This document shows, piece after piece, positions 62,351-64,000 of a stretch of 64,000 nucleotides of DNA. The stretch covers positions 1 to 64,000 of the forward strand of contig JANJTA010000035.1 of assembly GCA_024711345.1 (NCBI GenBank). Direction: 5' to 3'. The notes beneath the pieces are model-generated. The model worked only from the letters and a program-made list of their open reading frames with translations, did not search any database and was not told the DNA's origin. Source of the stretch: Rhodanobacter sp. GTDB lineage: Bacteria; Pseudomonadota; Gammaproteobacteria; Xanthomonadales; Rhodanobacteraceae. Each line of letters starts with the position of its first letter. The stretch's first letter is position 1. The position numbers were made by a program, and so were the translations under genes.

Positions 62351-62425
62351 ATTCATTTCATCCAATGGCAACACGAAAAGCCTGAAATGGCGGGGTCGCA
62401 TCCGACTTCCCTCCAAGGAGCTACC

Positions 62426-63460
62426 GTGTTGACCACCAACAAAACCCCGCTTCGCTTCGCTGCCGTGGCCGCGCTTGCCGTGGCCTCGACCTTCGGTGCA
62501 GCCGCGCACGCCACCGACATTACCGGCGCCGGCTCCAGCTTCGTCTACCCGGTCATGTCCAAGTGGTCGGCCGCATACGCCGAGAAGACCGGCAACCACC
62601 TCAACTACCAGTCGGTGGGTTCGGGCGCGGGCATCGCGCAGATCAAGGAAGGCACCATCGACTTCGGCGCCTCCGACGCGCCGATGAAGGCCGAGGACCT
62701 GCAGAAGTACGGCCTGGGCCAGTTCCCGGTCGTGGTTGGCGGCATCGTGCCGGTGGTCAACGTCACCGGCGTGCAGGCGGGCCAGCTCAAGCTGGACGGC
62801 GCCACCCTGGCCGACATCTTCCTGGGCAAGATCACCCGCTGGAACGACCCGAAGATCGCCGCGCTGAACGCCGGCCTCGCCCTGCCCGCCGTGAAGATCA
62901 CCGTCGTGCACCGCTCGGACGGTTCGGGCACCTCGTTCAACTTCACCAACTACCTGTCCAAGGTCAGCAACGAGTGGGCGACCAAGGTGAAGTTCGGCAC
63001 GGCGGTGGAATGGCCGACCGGCGTGGGCGGCAAGGGCAACGAGGGCGTGTCGCAGTACGTGCGCCAGATCAAGGGCTCGATCGGCTACGTCGAATACGCC
63101 TACGCGGTGAAGAACAAGATCAGCTGGGTCGAGCTGAAGAACGCCGCCGGCAACGTCATCACGCCGAACGCCGACAGCTTCGCCGCCGCCGCCGCCACCG
63201 CGGACTGGGCCAGCGCGAAGGACTTCAACCTGATCATGACCAACGCCCCGGGCGCCAAGGCCTGGCCGATCACCGCCACCACCTGGGTGATCATGTACAA
63301 GTCGCCGAAGAACGCCGCCAACAGCAAGGTCGCCTTCGACTTCTTCAAGAGTGCGCTGGAGCAGGGCCAGCAGGCCGCCGTCTCGCTCGACTACGTGCCG
63401 CTGCCGGCGTCGCTGGTCAGCCAGATCGAGGCCTACTGGGCGTCCGAGTTCAAGCACTGA
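62426..63460 (+). CDS. pstS: Periplasmic phosphate-binding protein PstS
   Basis: 344 residues from a GTG with ribosome site AAGGAG. Signal peptide (FAAVAALAVASTFGAAAHA). Phosphate-binding motifs ITGAGSSFVYPVMSKW, GSGAGIAQI, DFGASDAPM and VHRSDGSGTSFNFTNYL are all present. Binds phosphate for the PstCAB transporter; pstC follows. Confidence 0.97.
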   Translation: MLTTNKTPLRFAAVAALAVASTFGAAAHATDITGAGSSFVYPVMSKWSAAYAEKTGNHLNYQSVGSGAGIAQIKEGTIDFGASDAPMKAEDLQKYGLGQFPVVVGGIVPVVNVTGVQAGQLKLDGATLADIFLGKITRWNDPKIAALNAGLALPAVKITVVHRSDGSGTSFNFTNYLSKVSNEWATKVKFGTAVEWPTGVGGKGNEGVSQYVRQIKGSIGYVEYAYAVKNKISWVELKNAAGNVITPNADSFAAAAATADWASAKDFNLIMTNAPGAKAWPITATTWVIMYKSPKNAANSKVAFDFFKSALEQGQQAAVSLDYVPLPASLVSQIEAYWASEFKH

Positions 63461-63474
63461 TGCGGTAACCGGAG

Positions 63475-63503
63475 ATCCCCCGCCGATCGTATCGGCGGGG
63501 GAT
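63475..63503 (+). terminator. Hairpin between pstS and pstC (attenuator)
   Basis: 13-bp perfect stem with a 3-nt loop, followed by TTCGAGTTTTC. A partial terminator here would explain excess of binding protein over permease. Confidence 0.7.
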
Positions 63504-63534
63504 TTCGAGTTTTCACCCGTAGCACGGGATTTCC

Positions 63535-64000
63535 ATGCCAGCCACCGAAACGGCCATCCCCGCCACCGACATCCTGGAACAGCGCAGCCGTCGCGACGCC
63601 CGCCACGAGCGGCTGTTCCGCTGGCTGTTGCTGGGTTGCGCGCTGATCGTGCTGGCCTCCCTGCTTGGCGCCGCCGGCGCCACGCTGTGGGGCGGCCGCG
63701 ACGCCTTCGGCACGTTCGGCTGGCGCTTCCTGGTCAGCTCGGAATGGGATCCTGGCAACGAGGTCTACGGTGCGCTGGTGCCGGTCTACGGCACGGTGAT
63801 CACCTCGTTCATCGCCTTGCTGATCGCCGTGCCGATCAGCTTCGGCATCGCGGTCTACCTTTCCGAAGTCGCGCCGACCTGGCTGCGCACGCCGGTCGCC
63901 TCGGCGATCGAGCTGCTGGCCGGCATCCCTTCGATCATCTACGGCATGTGGGGCCTGTTCATCTTCGCCCCGTTCTTCGCCGACCACATCAAGCCGTGGC
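63535..64000 (+). CDS. pstC: Phosphate ABC transporter permease PstC, 3' end outside window
   Basis: 155 codons visible from the ATG at 63535. First membrane segment LLLGCALIVLASLLGAAGATLW, then VYGTVITSFIALLIAVPISFGIAVYLSE and ELLAGIPSIIYGMWGLFIF, the conserved permease core of PstC. Forms the channel with PstA. Confidence 0.95.
   Translation, partial: MPATETAIPATDILEQRSRRDARHERLFRWLLLGCALIVLASLLGAAGATLWGGRDAFGTFGWRFLVSSEWDPGNEVYGALVPVYGTVITSFIALLIAVPISFGIAVYLSEVAPTWLRTPVASAIELLAGIPSIIYGMWGLFIFAPFFADHIKPW

Overview
The window is high-GC gammaproteobacterial chromosome. Its host gene content and order (serC-pheA-aroA-kdsB-uvrC-pgsA-tRNA, nudJ-mnmA-hflD, infA/clpA/clpS, pstS-pstC, aguA-aguB, an HU protein with an Ala/Lys-rich N-terminus) fit the Xanthomonadales, probably a Rhodanobacter/Dyella-type organism. 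The genus is inferred from gene content, not from a search.

Host DNA occupies 1-5971 and 46004-64000. Between them lies a complete lambda-type siphovirus prophage of about 40 kb (5972-46003). It sits in the 3' end of a tRNA-Cys gene, is bounded by a 48-bp direct repeat, and has its tyrosine integrase next to the intact tRNA. The phage supplies a replacement terminator for the tRNA transcript, because the native one is stranded at the far end of the prophage.

The prophage has four parts. (1) A long leftward late operon on the minus strand, in transcription order: Nu1-like small terminase, a DNA methyltransferase broken at a G8 tract, GpA terminase, a small HTH protein, a gpW-like protein, portal, fused protease-capsid, tail completion proteins, tail tube, a G/GT chaperone pair with a -1 frameshift site, tape measure, tail tip proteins, tail fibre, lysin, holins and Rz/Rz1. 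(2) A leftward early block ending in a primase-helicase, preceded by four operator-like palindromes. (3) A control region with a Cro/YdaS-like gene divergent from an XRE repressor; five ACTAGS motifs lie here and at a rightward early promoter. (4) A rightward operon of very small, start-stop-overlapping genes leading into a diversity-generating retroelement (DGR), then a C5 methyltransferase, an excisionase-like gene and the integrase.

The DGR (37528-40865) is the most striking system. Three tandem C-type-lectin/DUF1566 target genes each end in a variable repeat. They are followed by avd, one adenine-rich template repeat and a reverse transcriptase. All 30 substitutions in variable repeats 1 and 2, and 9 of 10 in repeat 3, fall at template adenines. 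Each variable repeat is followed at the same distance by a short hairpin that the template lacks. The first target is out of frame because of a single-base deletion, and the template repeat is itself translated in frame at the start of the reverse transcriptase ORF.

Other unexplained structures are a three-copy hairpin placed 21-22 nt upstream of three late-gene starts that lack clear ribosome binding sites, and an array of twelve 12-mers (six direct, six inverted) between primase and terminase that may be cos/pac or an origin. Host genes on the right flank belong to cell-wall, aromatic amino acid and LPS synthesis, DNA repair, protein quality control, tRNA thiolation and phosphate uptake; Pho-box-like sites precede both pstS and a porin.
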